NCBI GenBank assembly: GCA_017619715.1
Contig: JAFZRS010000011.1
Span: 1 to 59,274, forward strand
DNA length: 59,274 nt
Direction of reading: 5' to 3'
From: Oscillospiraceae bacterium
Lineage (GTDB): Bacteria > Bacillota > Clostridia > Oscillospirales > Oscillospiraceae
The notes beneath the pieces are model-generated. The model worked only from the letters and a program-made list of their open reading frames with translations. It was not told the DNA's origin and did no database searches. Shown here piece after piece: positions 32,560 to 41,257 of the stretch (its first letter is position 1; the number at the start of each line of letters is the position of its first letter). The position numbers were made by a program, and so were the translations under genes.

Positions 32560-33849
32560 ATGGAAACCATTGACCGCGGCGCCGGGTATCGGGCGTTGGG
32601 TATATCTGACAAGGTATTATCCTTTACAGACTCAATTCTGGACGAGATCAGCGGCGCATTTGACCGGGTAGACGCTATTGCCGAATACAATCAAACGCGG
32701 GTCATTGCCGCCATGCAGAAAAACGGCGTGAACGTGACCCACTTCAACCCCTCCACCGGCTACGGCAATGACGATCAGGGGCGGGAGACGCTGGAGCGTG
32801 TCTATGCCGACTGTTTCCATGCCGAGAGCGCGCTGGTGCGTCCCCAGATTGCCTGCGGCACCCATGCGCTCTATGTGGCGCTGAGCGCCAATCTCCTGCC
32901 GGGCGATGAGCTTTTGTCCCCCGTGGGCGCACCTTACGACACGCTGGAGGAGGTTATCGGTATCCGACCCTCCCCTGTCTCCCTCGCCGAGTACGGCGTC
33001 AGCTACCGGCAGGTGGATCTTCTGCCGGATGGCGGCTTTGACTATGAGGGGATCCGCGCCGCCATCAATGAAAAGACGAAGCTCGTCACCATTCAGCGCA
33101 GCAAGGGCTACGCTACGAGACCCAGTCTCTCGGTGGCACAGGTGGGCGAGCTGATCGCCTTTTGCAAGCAGTGCAAGCCGGACGTGATCTGCATGGTGGA
33201 CAACTGCTACGGCGAGTTCACCGAAACGCGCGATCCCACCGACGTGGGCGCGGATATGATCGTGGGCAGTCTTATTAAGAATCCCGGCGGCGGTCTCGCC
33301 GTTACCGGCGGCTACATCTGCGGACGCAAGGATCTGGTGGATCGCTGTGCGTTCCGGCTCAGCTCACCCGGCATGGGACGGGAGGTGGGCGCCAACATGG
33401 GCGTACTGCCGTCCTACTACCAGGGGCTCTTCCTCGCTCCTACGGTGGTGCAAAGCGCTGTGAAAGGCGCCATCTTCGCCGCCGCCTGTTATGAGCGCTT
33501 GGGCTTCCGGGTGATACCTTCGTGGGATACGCCGCGCTGTGACATCATTCAAGCCATCGAACTCGGCTCCCGGGACGCGATGATCGCTTTCTGCCGCGGA
33601 ATTCAGTCCGCCGCGCCGGTGGACAGCTACGCCACCCCCGTACCCTCCCCCATGGCAGGCTACGACAGCGAGATCATCATGGCGGCAGGTGCGTTCAATC
33701 AGGGTTCCTCCATTGAATTAAGCGCCGACGGTCCGATCCGTCCGCCCTACGCCGTGTATTTCCAGGGCGGACTTACCTGGTATCACGCCAAGTTAGGCGT
33801 GATGATGAGCTTGCAGAAAATGATGGACGCAGGAGAGATCACGCTATGA
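32560..33849 (+). CDS. Methionine gamma-lyase family / aluminium-resistance-like PLP protein (YnbB)
   Basis: 429 aa from the ATG at 32560 (GAGGG 9 nt upstream); an ATG at 32521 is in frame but lacks an SD. PLP fold type I: IACGTHALYVALSANLLPGDE, VDNCYGEFTE, and the PLP lysine in GSLIKNPGGGLAVTGGYI. Annotated in many Firmicutes as aluminium resistance or Met gamma-lyase family; true substrate unknown. It matches YnbB of Bacillus in length. Downstream is a DMT transporter with its own SD. Confidence 0.88.
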   Translation: METIDRGAGYRALGISDKVLSFTDSILDEISGAFDRVDAIAEYNQTRVIAAMQKNGVNVTHFNPSTGYGNDDQGRETLERVYADCFHAESALVRPQIACGTHALYVALSANLLPGDELLSPVGAPYDTLEEVIGIRPSPVSLAEYGVSYRQVDLLPDGGFDYEGIRAAINEKTKLVTIQRSKGYATRPSLSVAQVGELIAFCKQCKPDVICMVDNCYGEFTETRDPTDVGADMIVGSLIKNPGGGLAVTGGYICGRKDLVDRCAFRLSSPGMGREVGANMGVLPSYYQGLFLAPTVVQSAVKGAIFAAACYERLGFRVIPSWDTPRCDIIQAIELGSRDAMIAFCRGIQSAAPVDSYATPVPSPMAGYDSEIIMAAGAFNQGSSIELSADGPIRPPYAVYFQGGLTWYHAKLGVMMSLQKMMDAGEITL

Positions 33850-33939
33850 ATATTCCCAACCATTCATTTCGCCGGAGACCGCCGCCCGAGTGTCTGTAAA
33901 GTAATTTACATTTACAGTTAAAGGAGGCAAAAGCAATCC

Positions 33940-34902
33940 ATGTGGTTTATTCTTTCCCTTGTCGCCATGCTGTGCTGGAGCGGATCGGATCTATTCAGCA
34001 AGATCGGCTGTCAGCATGAGGACGACAAGTATAATCATTTGAAAATGGTCATCGCCGTGGGCGTGGTGATGGGTCTGCACGCCGCCTACGAGATCTTTTT
34101 CGGCGGCGTGGAGATCAACTGGCACGTAATCGTGACGTATCTGCCCGTATCCGCCCTGTATATCCTCTCCATGACCATCGGTTACGCCGGGCTTAAATAC
34201 ATCGAGCTGTCCATCTCCTCCCCTGTCTGCAACTCCTCCAGCGCGCTGGTGGTGATCATGGCGCTTTTCACCGTGGGTATGAACGAGATTGCTCCGGCGC
34301 AGATTGCCGCCACGGCGGTGGTGTGTATCGGCACGGTGGGTCTGGGTATCGTAGAGGCGCGGGAGGACGACGCGCTGCGTCAGGCGCGGCAGCTGCGGGG
34401 CAACCGGCGCTACGCCAAATCGTGGCTGGCGCTGGGACTGCCTGTGATTTACGCACTGCTGGACGCCGCCGGCACGTATGTCGACGCGCTGGTACTTTTT
34501 GACGAGGAGATGCCCGGGGAGACCACGTTCCGCCTGTTGGGCTGGGTGGGAGACAAGCTGTCGCCCGACAGCGCCAACGTCGCCTATGAGCTGACGTTCC
34601 TCGCCGCCGGTATCGTGTGCTTTATCTACGTGGTGCTGATCCGCCGCTCACGGCTGATCCCCCGTCGGGAAGGTCCCAAGTATTTAGGCGCCATCTTCGA
34701 GACGGCGGGACAGTTCGCCTACATCTACGCCCTCGCCGACACGGCGCACGTAGCGTTGTCGGTATCCATTATCGGCGCGTACTGCGTGGTATCGGTGGTG
34801 TGGAGCTGGCTGTTCTTGAAGGAACGGCTCTCCTGGAAGCACTATCTGATGATCGGTCTGGTACTCGCGGGTATCGTTGTCTTGGGCGTATACGACGCAT
34901 AG
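33940..34902 (+). CDS. DMT (EamA-like) permease
   Basis: 320 aa, about ten hydrophobic helices in two homologous halves, as in EamA drug/metabolite transporters. Starts WFILSLVAMLCWSGSDLFSKIG and ends SWLFLKERLSWKHYLMIG with LVLAGIVVLGVY, the typical second-repeat end. A central hydrophilic loop (REDDALRQARQLRGNRR) is long. SD AAAGGAGG. Substrate unknown. Ninety nt separate it from the PLP gene; no promoter is evident there. Confidence 0.88.
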   Translation: MWFILSLVAMLCWSGSDLFSKIGCQHEDDKYNHLKMVIAVGVVMGLHAAYEIFFGGVEINWHVIVTYLPVSALYILSMTIGYAGLKYIELSISSPVCNSSSALVVIMALFTVGMNEIAPAQIAATAVVCIGTVGLGIVEAREDDALRQARQLRGNRRYAKSWLALGLPVIYALLDAAGTYVDALVLFDEEMPGETTFRLLGWVGDKLSPDSANVAYELTFLAAGIVCFIYVVLIRRSRLIPRREGPKYLGAIFETAGQFAYIYALADTAHVALSVSIIGAYCVVSVVWSWLFLKERLSWKHYLMIGLVLAGIVVLGVYDA

Positions 34903-34916
34903 CGCGAAAGAGGCAA

Positions 34917-34953
34917 AACACCGGCATACGCAAATCATGCGTATGCCGGTGTT
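34917..34953 (+). terminator. Terminator between DMT permease gene and pfkA
   Basis: Perfect 16-bp stem (34917-34932 with 34938-34953), loop AATCA. Weak T tract on the plus side. Confidence 0.75.
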
Positions 34954-34970
34954 CTGTATTTGAGGGTATC

Positions 34971-35954
34971 TCATGTACCGGTCATGACGGTCATGACCTC
35001 GAACTCCTCCGGATTCAGCGTCTTTTCCATCGCCAGACCCTCCTCAATATCCCGGTTGATGATCTTCTCGCCCCGGGCGCAGACAACGCGGTTGGTCTTT
35101 CCCTCCGCCAGCAGACGCACCGCCTCATAACCCATGCGGGTCGCCATGACGCGGTCTTTCACCGTGGGCGCACCGCCGCGCTGGATATGACCGAGAATGG
35201 TCACGCGGGGATCAAGACCCAGCTTGGCGCGGATCTCATTGCCCACGTCTACGGCGCCGGCGGCGCCTTCCGCCACCACAATGATGAAATTGGTCTTGCC
35301 GCTCAGCCGGGCGCGGCGGATCTTCTCCGCCACCTGGGCGGCGAAATCGTAGGGCTGTTCCGGCACCAGTACGGCGGTAGCTCACACCGCCACACCCACA
35401 TGCAGCGCAAGATATCCGGCATGGGGACCCATCACCTCCACCACGGCGCAGCGCTCATGGGACTGCATATTATCGCGCAGACGGTCGATGCACTCCACGG
35501 CGGTGTTGGCGGCGGTATCGAAACCGATCGTATAATCGGTGCAGACAATGTCGTTATCGATCGTGCCGGGTATGCCTACCACGCTGATCCCGTACCGGGA
35601 CAGTGCGCGTGCGCCGCGGAACGTACCGTCGCCTCCGATGGCGACAATACCGTCCAGACCCAAAAGCCTGCAAGTGCCGGCGGCTTTACGCAGTCCCTCC
35701 TCGCTGCGGAATTCCTCGCTGCGGGCGGTGTAGAGGATTGTACCGCCGCGGTTGATAATACGGCTGACGTCCTTGCCGGTCATGGGAAAAATATCGCCGC
35801 CGATGAGTCCCGCGTAGCCGCGCCGAATGCCCACACATTCTATATCCCGCGCCAGCGCCGAGCGAACCACCGCGCGGATAGCGGCGTTCATGCCGGGTGC
35901 GTCTCCTCCGCTGGTCAGTACGCCGATGCGGCGCGCCGCATGCACCTGTTCCAT
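34971..35954 (-). pseudogene. pfkA: 6-phosphofructokinase interrupted by an in-frame TGA
   Basis: Full-length PfkA reading frame (328 codons including the stop) with a TGA at 35384-35382. Upstream part (190 codons): GVLTSGGDAPGMNAAIRAVV, GGDGTFRGA, PGTIDNDIVCTDYTIGFDTA (catalytic Asp). After the TGA the same frame continues ATAVLVPEQPYDF to the end, with GHIQRGGAPTVKDRV. The TGA stands where a Gly (GGA, one base away) is expected. The substrate-binding motif MGR-x-AG reads MGPHAG, so the conserved Arg (Arg162 in E. coli) is Pro. Two lesions suggest decay, but sequencing error is possible for the TGA. Confidence 0.85.
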
Positions 35955-36054
35955 CTTCCTTACCTCCGCTTTCCGGACTGCGGACAGTCCCGTTTTCTTT
36001 CACCTATAACGTACCACATTTCCCCGGCGCAGGCAAGAGGTTTCCCGTTTTGGC

Positions 36055-36083
36055 GTGACAAGCGGCGCAAGGCGTGTTATAAT
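36055..36083 (+). promoter_or_regulatory. Promoter of the 85-aa gene
   Basis: GTGACA (36055-36060), 17-nt spacer, TATAAT (36078-36083). Confidence 0.7.
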
Positions 36084-36124
36084 AGCGGCAATGGTATAAT
36101 TCGTTTGGAAAGGCGTGATCCACC

Positions 36125-36382
36125 GTGCACCCCCAATTTGCAATCCTCAACACCCGCTTTTTTCTGCGCTCACACGTATATACCGGCAGTATCGGCGCTT
36201 TTCGCTACCGCTTTGCCCATAGCGACTCTCAAACGCTCCACGCCGCCGTCTACACCGATTTGTGCTATGAAAAGGCGCACGACGTGACCGAGCGGGACTT
36301 TCCCTGGACGGACACGGGCGTAGAAGCGCTGAAAGCATGGCTGCAGGAACGGTACGAATCTTTTATATCCGAAAGAACCTGA
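36125..36382 (+). CDS. Hypothetical protein, 85 aa
   Basis: GTG start at 36125, with a moderate SD (GGAAAGGCG) upstream, a good promoter and a strong terminator, so this is a single-gene unit. Soluble, aromatic-rich (FFLRSHVYTGSIGAFRYRF), ending in a helix (VEALKAWLQERYESFI). I do not recognise a domain. The pattern of a small, single-domain alpha/beta protein fits an uncharacterised clostridial family. Confidence 0.65.
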   Translation: MHPQFAILNTRFFLRSHVYTGSIGAFRYRFAHSDSQTLHAAVYTDLCYEKAHDVTERDFPWTDTGVEALKAWLQERYESFISERT

Positions 36383-36392
36383 AAACGGGCAA

Positions 36393-36430
36393 AAGAGATA
36401 CCGGGCGGAACAATCCGTCCGGTATCTTTT
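36393..36430. terminator. Terminator between the 85-aa gene and trkH
   Basis: 16-bp stem with two G-U pairs (36393-36408 with 36415-36430), loop AACAAT, T run on the plus strand; abuts the trkH stop. Confidence 0.85.
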
Positions 36431-36431
36431 A

Positions 36432-37880
36432 TTACTTATTGCGCCACGTGGAGGGCGCCAGCAGTACCAGTATGGGCATCAGCTCCAGACGACCCATCAG
36501 CATTTCCAGTGACAGCACGCCCTTGCTCAGCACCGACAGCGTGCTGAAATTGCCTGCCTCGCCCAATGAGCCCAACGCCGGTCCGACGTTGCTGATACAC
36601 GTCAGCGATGCGGAGAAAGAGCTCTCAAAGCCCGTATTATCCCAACCGACCACCAGTGCGCCCACGATCATCACCAGTACGTACGCCACCAGAAATCCGT
36701 GGCAGGAGGATATGACGTTCTCGTCCACCGCCTGATCGTCCACCGTGATGACAGACACGTGCTTGGGGTGGATAATACGCACCAAATCCCGCCGCAGGCT
36801 CTTCATCCAGATCACCACCCGGGACACCTTCACGCCGCCTGCGGTGGATCCGGCACAGCCGCCGATCAGCATCAGCGCTGCCAGTATCAGTCGGCTGAAC
36901 GTGGGCCAGAGGGCAAAGTTGCGAGTGGCATAGCCGGTAGTGGTCATTACCGTGACCACCTGGAACACTGCGTCCGACAGCGCGCCACCCGGCGTAGCGC
37001 CATGCTCCAGCCACAGATTCACGCCCACCAGCGCCGTCGCCACCGCCAGAATCGCCATGTACAGCCACAACTCACTGCTGCGCAGCACCTGCCGTACCCG
37101 TCCGCGCAACAGCAGGAACATAAGAGAAAAATTCACGCCTGCCAGCGCCGTGAATACTGTGATGATCCACGCCACCGCCGGGAGATGGGCATAGGCGGCA
37201 ATACTGTCGTTTTTCACGGAGAAGCCGCCGGTTGCCATGGTGGTAAAGGCGTGGTTCACCGCGTCATACCAGCTCATGCCGGCAATGCGCAGCGCCAACA
37301 GCTCCGCCGCTGTCAGGGCGATATAAATCCCGTACAGGATCTTTGCCGAATGCCCTAACTTGGGCACCAGCTTGCTCTTAATGGGACCGGGACTCTCCGC
37401 CCGCATCAGATGAACCGCGCCGCTGCCCAGCTTGGGCATCAGCGCCAGAAACATTACCAGTACGCCCATGCCGCCCATCCACTGGGTCTCAGAACGCCAA
37501 AACAGTATGCCGCCGGGCAATCGCTCAATATCCTCCAAAATGGTAGCGCCGGTGGTGGTGAAACCCGATACCGTTTCAAAGAGCGCGTCGATATACCGCG
37601 GAATAGCTCCTGAAATCACGTAAGGCAGCGCGCCCATCAGCGAAAGTCCGATCCACGCCAGCGCCACGGCGGCATAACCGTCCCGCCCCTGCATGACCGC
37701 CGCCCCGACCCGCAGACGCGACAGACATAAACCGGACAGCGCACACAACAGCGCCACCAACGCAAAACTGTGCCACGACGATTCGCCCAGATACAGCGAT
37801 ATCAACAGCGGAAGCAGCAAGCATCCCGCCTCCACCAGCAGTACATATCCCAAAACCTTAAAGATTAAGCGAATATTCAT
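36432..37880 (-). CDS. trkH: TrkH/KtrB family potassium transporter subunit
   Basis: 482 aa from the ATG at 37880. Four M1-P-M2 repeats with selectivity-filter glycines: TVSGFTTTGATI, TTMATGGFSVK, TVMTTTGYATRN and TCISNVGPALG. Membrane protein of the superfamily that moves K+ (sometimes with Na+ or H+). The partner TrkA/KtrA is not in the window. A consensus promoter precedes it. Confidence 0.93.
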   Translation of the reverse strand: MNIRLIFKVLGYVLLVEAGCLLLPLLISLYLGESSWHSFALVALLCALSGLCLSRLRVGAAVMQGRDGYAAVALAWIGLSLMGALPYVISGAIPRYIDALFETVSGFTTTGATILEDIERLPGGILFWRSETQWMGGMGVLVMFLALMPKLGSGAVHLMRAESPGPIKSKLVPKLGHSAKILYGIYIALTAAELLALRIAGMSWYDAVNHAFTTMATGGFSVKNDSIAAYAHLPAVAWIITVFTALAGVNFSLMFLLLRGRVRQVLRSSELWLYMAILAVATALVGVNLWLEHGATPGGALSDAVFQVVTVMTTTGYATRNFALWPTFSRLILAALMLIGGCAGSTAGGVKVSRVVIWMKSLRRDLVRIIHPKHVSVITVDDQAVDENVISSCHGFLVAYVLVMIVGALVVGWDNTGFESSFSASLTCISNVGPALGSLGEAGNFSTLSVLSKGVLSLEMLMGRLELMPILVLLAPSTWRNK

Positions 37881-37904
37881 GATAAACCCCTTTCCGATGC
37901 GGTC

Positions 37905-37934
37905 ATTATACCGCCGGAAATAAGCCGGTGTCAA
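37905..37934 (-). promoter_or_regulatory. Promoter of trkH
   Basis: TTGACA (37934-37929), 18-nt spacer, TATAAT (37910-37905), 25 nt from the start codon. Confidence 0.82.
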
Positions 37935-38003
37935 GTGCGGCACACGCGGGCACACCCTGCGCCTTTTGCCACACATGAACTTTCTGAAAATGGCAGTTTT
38001 TCA

Positions 38004-38250
38004 TTGCTTTTCCGGAAAAATGTGGTATAATAGCCACAAGGCAGCTATTACGCATTTGATTTAATATATACCGTCTCGCTCCCGCTGCGCGGAACCGCGA
38101 GACATGGTATAATGAAAATGTATCGGTGCCTGCATGGTTTACGGCAGACGCTCATACACAGCGCAAGCGTACTTTTTTCCATGCATGAAGTGTTTTGACC
38201 CGGGCAAGATAAGTCCGATGTTTTTCGAATCCCGATGCTCTTAAAGGGAG
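38004..38250 (+). promoter_or_regulatory. murA upstream region: two -10 boxes and a structured leader
   Basis: About 250 nt without a gene. P1: TTGCTT (38004-38009), 16 nt, TATAAT (38026-38031). A second TATAAT is at 38108-38113 without a clear -35. Between them a hairpin GTCTCGC/GCGAGAC (38073-38103). After the second box: a CTGC/GCAG hairpin, then ACGCT...AGCGT followed closely by a T6 run (38174-38179), which looks like a terminator, and a CATGG/CCATG pairing that could compete with it. No known RNA family is recognised. Confidence 0.4.
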
Positions 38251-38259
38251 GTAGCGATT

Positions 38260-39555
38260 TTGACGCAATATATTATTCACGGCGGACGGGAGCTGTTTGG
38301 TAAGGTGACCGTCAGCGGTGCGAAAAATGCCGCCGTTGCCATTATCCCCGCCGCGCTGTTGGTGGACGGTGTGTGCCGCATTGAAAATGTACCGGAAATC
38401 AGCGACGTGACGCTGCTCTTCTCCATCTTGGAGGAGTTGGGCGCTAAGGTGCGTCTTTTAAACCGTCAGACGGTGGAGATCGACTGCCGTTCCATCTGTT
38501 CCACCCAGCCGCCCTATGAGCTGACACACCGGATTCGCGCCAGCTATTATCTGCTGGGCGCGCTGTTGGGACGTTTCGGCGAAGCGTCCGTTTCCATGCC
38601 CGGCGGCTGTGATTTTGGCGTGCGCCCCATTGATCTGCACGAAAAAGGCTTTACGGCTATGGGTGCAGACGTGGTCACCGAGGGCGGCTTTATCCGCGCC
38701 ACCGTGGAAACAAAACGGCTCCACGGCGCCAATATCTACATGGATCAGGTCAGTGTGGGCGCGACGATGAACATTATGATGGCAGCCGCACTCGCCGACG
38801 GCGTGACTACCATCGACAACGCCGCCAAAGAACCTCATATCGTGGATCTGGCCAACTTCCTCAACTCCATGGGCGCCGATATCAAGGGCGCCGGTACGGA
38901 TACCATTAAAATCCGCGGCGTAGAGCAGCTTAAAGGCGGCACGTATTGCATTATCCCCGACCAGATCGAGGCGGGAACGTATATGGCGGCTGTTGCCGCT
39001 ACCGGCGGACAGGTGTTGATCCAAAACGTCATTCCCAAGCATATGGACTGCATTTCCTCCAAGCTCGTAGAGATGGGCGTACACATCACGGAGGAGGACG
39101 ATACGCTGCTGGTGCGCCGCAGTGATCCGTTGCTGCCTACCAGTGTCAAGACGCTGCCCTACCCGGGCTTTCCTACCGATATGCAGCCGCAGATCGCGGT
39201 GGTTCTCTCGCTGGCAGACGGCGTAAGCCGCGTCACCGAGGGTGTATGGGACAACCGTTTCAAATACGTGGCGGAATTACAGCGCATGGGCGCTGACATA
39301 AAAGTGGACGGCAAAACCGCCGCTATCACCGGCGTGGCACAACTGACAGGCGCGCCTATTCACGCCTGCGATCTGCGTGCCGGAGCGGCATTGGTAATTG
39401 CAGGTTTGGCGGCGCAGGGCGAAACGCAGCTCGATCAGGTGCAGTATATTGAGCGCGGCTATGAAAACATGGTGGGAAAACTGCGTGCGCTGGGCGCCAA
39501 TATCGAAGTAGTGGATATTCCCGATCAAATCGAGCCTGAAAAACACATCGTTTGA
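38260..39555 (+). CDS. murA: UDP-N-acetylglucosamine 1-carboxyvinyltransferase
   Basis: 431 aa. First committed step of peptidoglycan synthesis: adds enolpyruvate from PEP to UDP-GlcNAc. Catalytic Cys117 in MPGGCDFGVRPIDLH (fosfomycin target), KNAAVAIIPAALL near the N-terminus, TDMQPQ near residue 307. The start is TTG at 38260 with GGGAGG 8 nt upstream; no ATG fits. GlmS product feeds this pathway, and IreB-type proteins regulate MurA in other Firmicutes, so two related genes are in the window. Confidence 0.97.
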   Translation: MTQYIIHGGRELFGKVTVSGAKNAAVAIIPAALLVDGVCRIENVPEISDVTLLFSILEELGAKVRLLNRQTVEIDCRSICSTQPPYELTHRIRASYYLLGALLGRFGEASVSMPGGCDFGVRPIDLHEKGFTAMGADVVTEGGFIRATVETKRLHGANIYMDQVSVGATMNIMMAAALADGVTTIDNAAKEPHIVDLANFLNSMGADIKGAGTDTIKIRGVEQLKGGTYCIIPDQIEAGTYMAAVAATGGQVLIQNVIPKHMDCISSKLVEMGVHITEEDDTLLVRRSDPLLPTSVKTLPYPGFPTDMQPQIAVVLSLADGVSRVTEGVWDNRFKYVAELQRMGADIKVDGKTAAITGVAQLTGAPIHACDLRAGAALVIAGLAAQGETQLDQVQYIERGYENMVGKLRALGANIEVVDIPDQIEPEKHIV

Positions 39556-39638
39556 CACATAGAATACTGTTTCCATACGGCGTTCGTTCGGTCTCACCGG
39601 GCGAACGCCGCACTACGGTTTTGTGAGGTGCCTTTTCT

Positions 39639-40436
39639 TTGATCGCTTTACATACCCTTGCCAGCGGTTCGGAGGGGAACTGTCTGCTCCTGTCCGCCGG
39701 AAATACCCATCTTTTACTGGATTGTGGCATCTCCTGCCGGCGGATCTGCGGCGATCTGCGGCAGTTGGGACTTTCGCTGCGTGATATCAGCGCCGTACTT
39801 ATTACCCATACCCACAGCGACCACATACAGGGCTTGGAGACGCTGTGCAAGCAGTCCGAGTTTCCTCTGTATGCCAGCGCCGGCGCCGCGCGGCAGCTTA
39901 CGTATCGACTGGCGGGTATAGACCATCGGATCGTCACCGTAGAGCCGGGTGCGGATTTTACGGCGGGCGAGGTGGCAGTGCAGGTATTTTCCCTGTCCCA
40001 CGACGCCCCCGGCGCTGTGGATTATCGCTTTGACTATGGCGGCGCCTCTGTGGGCGTTCTCACCGACAGCGGATACGTCACGCCTGATGCCGCGAAGACG
40101 CTGCAGGGTGTGGAGCTGATGGTACTGGAGAGCAATCACGATATGGAGCGGCTGCGCAGCGGCCCCTACCCCTATTTTCTCAAGGCGCGGATTTTGAGCG
40201 AGCGCGGACATCTTTCCAACGCGGACGCCGCCGCTTTTGCCGCCCAGCTTGCCGATACCGGCACGCGGCAGTTCGTTTTGGCGCATTTGAGCCGGGAGAA
40301 CAACACCCCCGCGCTGGCGCTCGACGCCATGCAGCAAACGCTGCGCGGCACGGACGCCACGGTGGATGTGGCGCCCCGGGGTCAACTCAGTCGCGCCTAT
40401 GTGGCGGAGGGTGCGGTATGCAGAAAGTCCATCTGA
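39639..40436 (+). CDS. yycJ: MBL-fold metallohydrolase YycJ/WalJ
   Basis: 265 aa, TTG start at 39639 with GAGGTG 8 nt upstream. The hallmark LHTLASGSEGNCLLL opens the protein, followed by the metal motif THTHSDHIQG (HxHxDH), SLSHDAPGAVDYRF, LTDSGYV and VLAHLSRENN. In Bacillus YycJ is an exonuclease acting in mismatch repair and sits in the walRK operon; here WalRK is absent and rlmH, also a usual neighbour in that locus, follows directly. Confidence 0.93.
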   Translation: MIALHTLASGSEGNCLLLSAGNTHLLLDCGISCRRICGDLRQLGLSLRDISAVLITHTHSDHIQGLETLCKQSEFPLYASAGAARQLTYRLAGIDHRIVTVEPGADFTAGEVAVQVFSLSHDAPGAVDYRFDYGGASVGVLTDSGYVTPDAAKTLQGVELMVLESNHDMERLRSGPYPYFLKARILSERGHLSNADAAAFAAQLADTGTRQFVLAHLSRENNTPALALDAMQQTLRGTDATVDVAPRGQLSRAYVAEGAVCRKSI

Positions 40437-40900
40437 TTTGCGTGGGAAAACTGAAAGAGCCGTTCTACGCGCAGGCGGCCGCCGAATATGAGAAGCGTCT
40501 GCGCCGCCTCTGCTCGTTGGAGATCACGGAGCTTCCGGAACAGCGGTTAGACGAGAACCCCTCCCCTGCCCGGATCCGCCGGGCGCTGGCGACGGAAGCG
40601 ACGGCGATCCGGGATAAGCTGCCCCGAGGCGGCGCGGTAGTCGCGCTTGCCATCGAGGGTGGGAGCTGTTCCAGCGAGGCGCTGGCACGGCGCCTTGCTG
40701 ACTTCGCCGTGTCCGGCAAAGCGCCGGTAACCTTCCTCATCGGCGGCAGCTTCGGATTGGACGAGGAACTCAAACGCTCCGCCGACTGGCTCTTGAGCAT
40801 GTCACCCATGACGTTTCCCCACCACATGGCGCGCATCATGCTGCTCGAGCAGATCTATCGCGCCTATCAGATTCAGACCGGAACCAGGTATCACAAATGA
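40418..40900 (+). CDS. rlmH: 23S rRNA (pseudouridine1915-N3)-methyltransferase
   Basis: 160 aa, normal length. SPOUT enzyme acting on m3-psi1915 of 70S ribosomes. Start VHLICVGKLKEPFYAQAAAEYEKRL; SAM knot FLIGGSFGLDEEL and the end LSMSPMTFPHHMARIMLLEQ with IYRAYQIQTGTRYHK are invariant family blocks. It overlaps yycJ by 19 nt. Confidence 0.97.
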   Translation: MQKVHLICVGKLKEPFYAQAAAEYEKRLRRLCSLEITELPEQRLDENPSPARIRRALATEATAIRDKLPRGGAVVALAIEGGSCSSEALARRLADFAVSGKAPVTFLIGGSFGLDEELKRSADWLLSMSPMTFPHHMARIMLLEQIYRAYQIQTGTRYHK

Positions 40901-40936
40901 TACGCGTTTTCCCGTATCAAGCAAGGAGGCATACGT

Positions 40937-41257
40937 ATGGATACGACTTATTGGGCATTTTCTCCCGACAACCCCGACTGGCCTACGGATACGCAGGGTC
41001 AAAAGGAGCGCGCCGTGCTGCTGCGCCACACCTTTGACTCTCCCGCCGAGGCGGACATGACCGTCTCGCTTTTGTCCGCCTACGGAATCCCCAGTTTTCC
41101 CTATTACGCCGGCGAGGGCGGCGCCGGAAAGATTATCAGTGGTTTTTCCGGCTTCGGCGTGTCGCTGTACGTCCCTGAAAGCATGCTGCAAAACGCCGTT
41201 GCGCTCTTGGCGGCGCAGCCCGTTGAGGAAGAGATAAAAGAGGGGGAGGACGCATAA
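40937..41257 (+). CDS. DUF2007-type small protein
   Basis: 106 aa with SD AAGGAGG. The segment VLLRHTFDSPAEADMTVSLLSAYGIPSF and VSLYVPESMLQNAVALL is the DUF2007 (putative signal-transducing) ferredoxin-like pattern. The N-terminal 25 residues are Trp/Asp/Pro-rich. The stop shares one base with the phosphoglucomutase ATG, so they are coupled. Function unknown. Confidence 0.75.
   Translation: MDTTYWAFSPDNPDWPTDTQGQKERAVLLRHTFDSPAEADMTVSLLSAYGIPSFPYYAGEGGAGKIISGFSGFGVSLYVPESMLQNAVALLAAQPVEEEIKEGEDA

Noticed and set aside
35382..35384. Recoding of the pfkA TGA as Gly or selenocysteine
   Set aside because: TGA ends other genes in the window, and the expected residue is an ordinary Gly; no Sec homologues of PfkA are known. 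A mutation or error is simpler.
34617..36287. 556-codon plus-strand frame opposite pfkA
   Set aside because: It begins inside the DMT permease gene in another frame and runs antisense through pfkA and its promoter; composition is that of a shadow.
38114..38250. SRP RNA, 6S RNA or a known riboswitch before murA
   Set aside because: The SRP tetraloop/asymmetric-loop motif (GGAAGCAGCC) is absent, and no c-di-GMP, c-di-AMP or other core that I know is readable.
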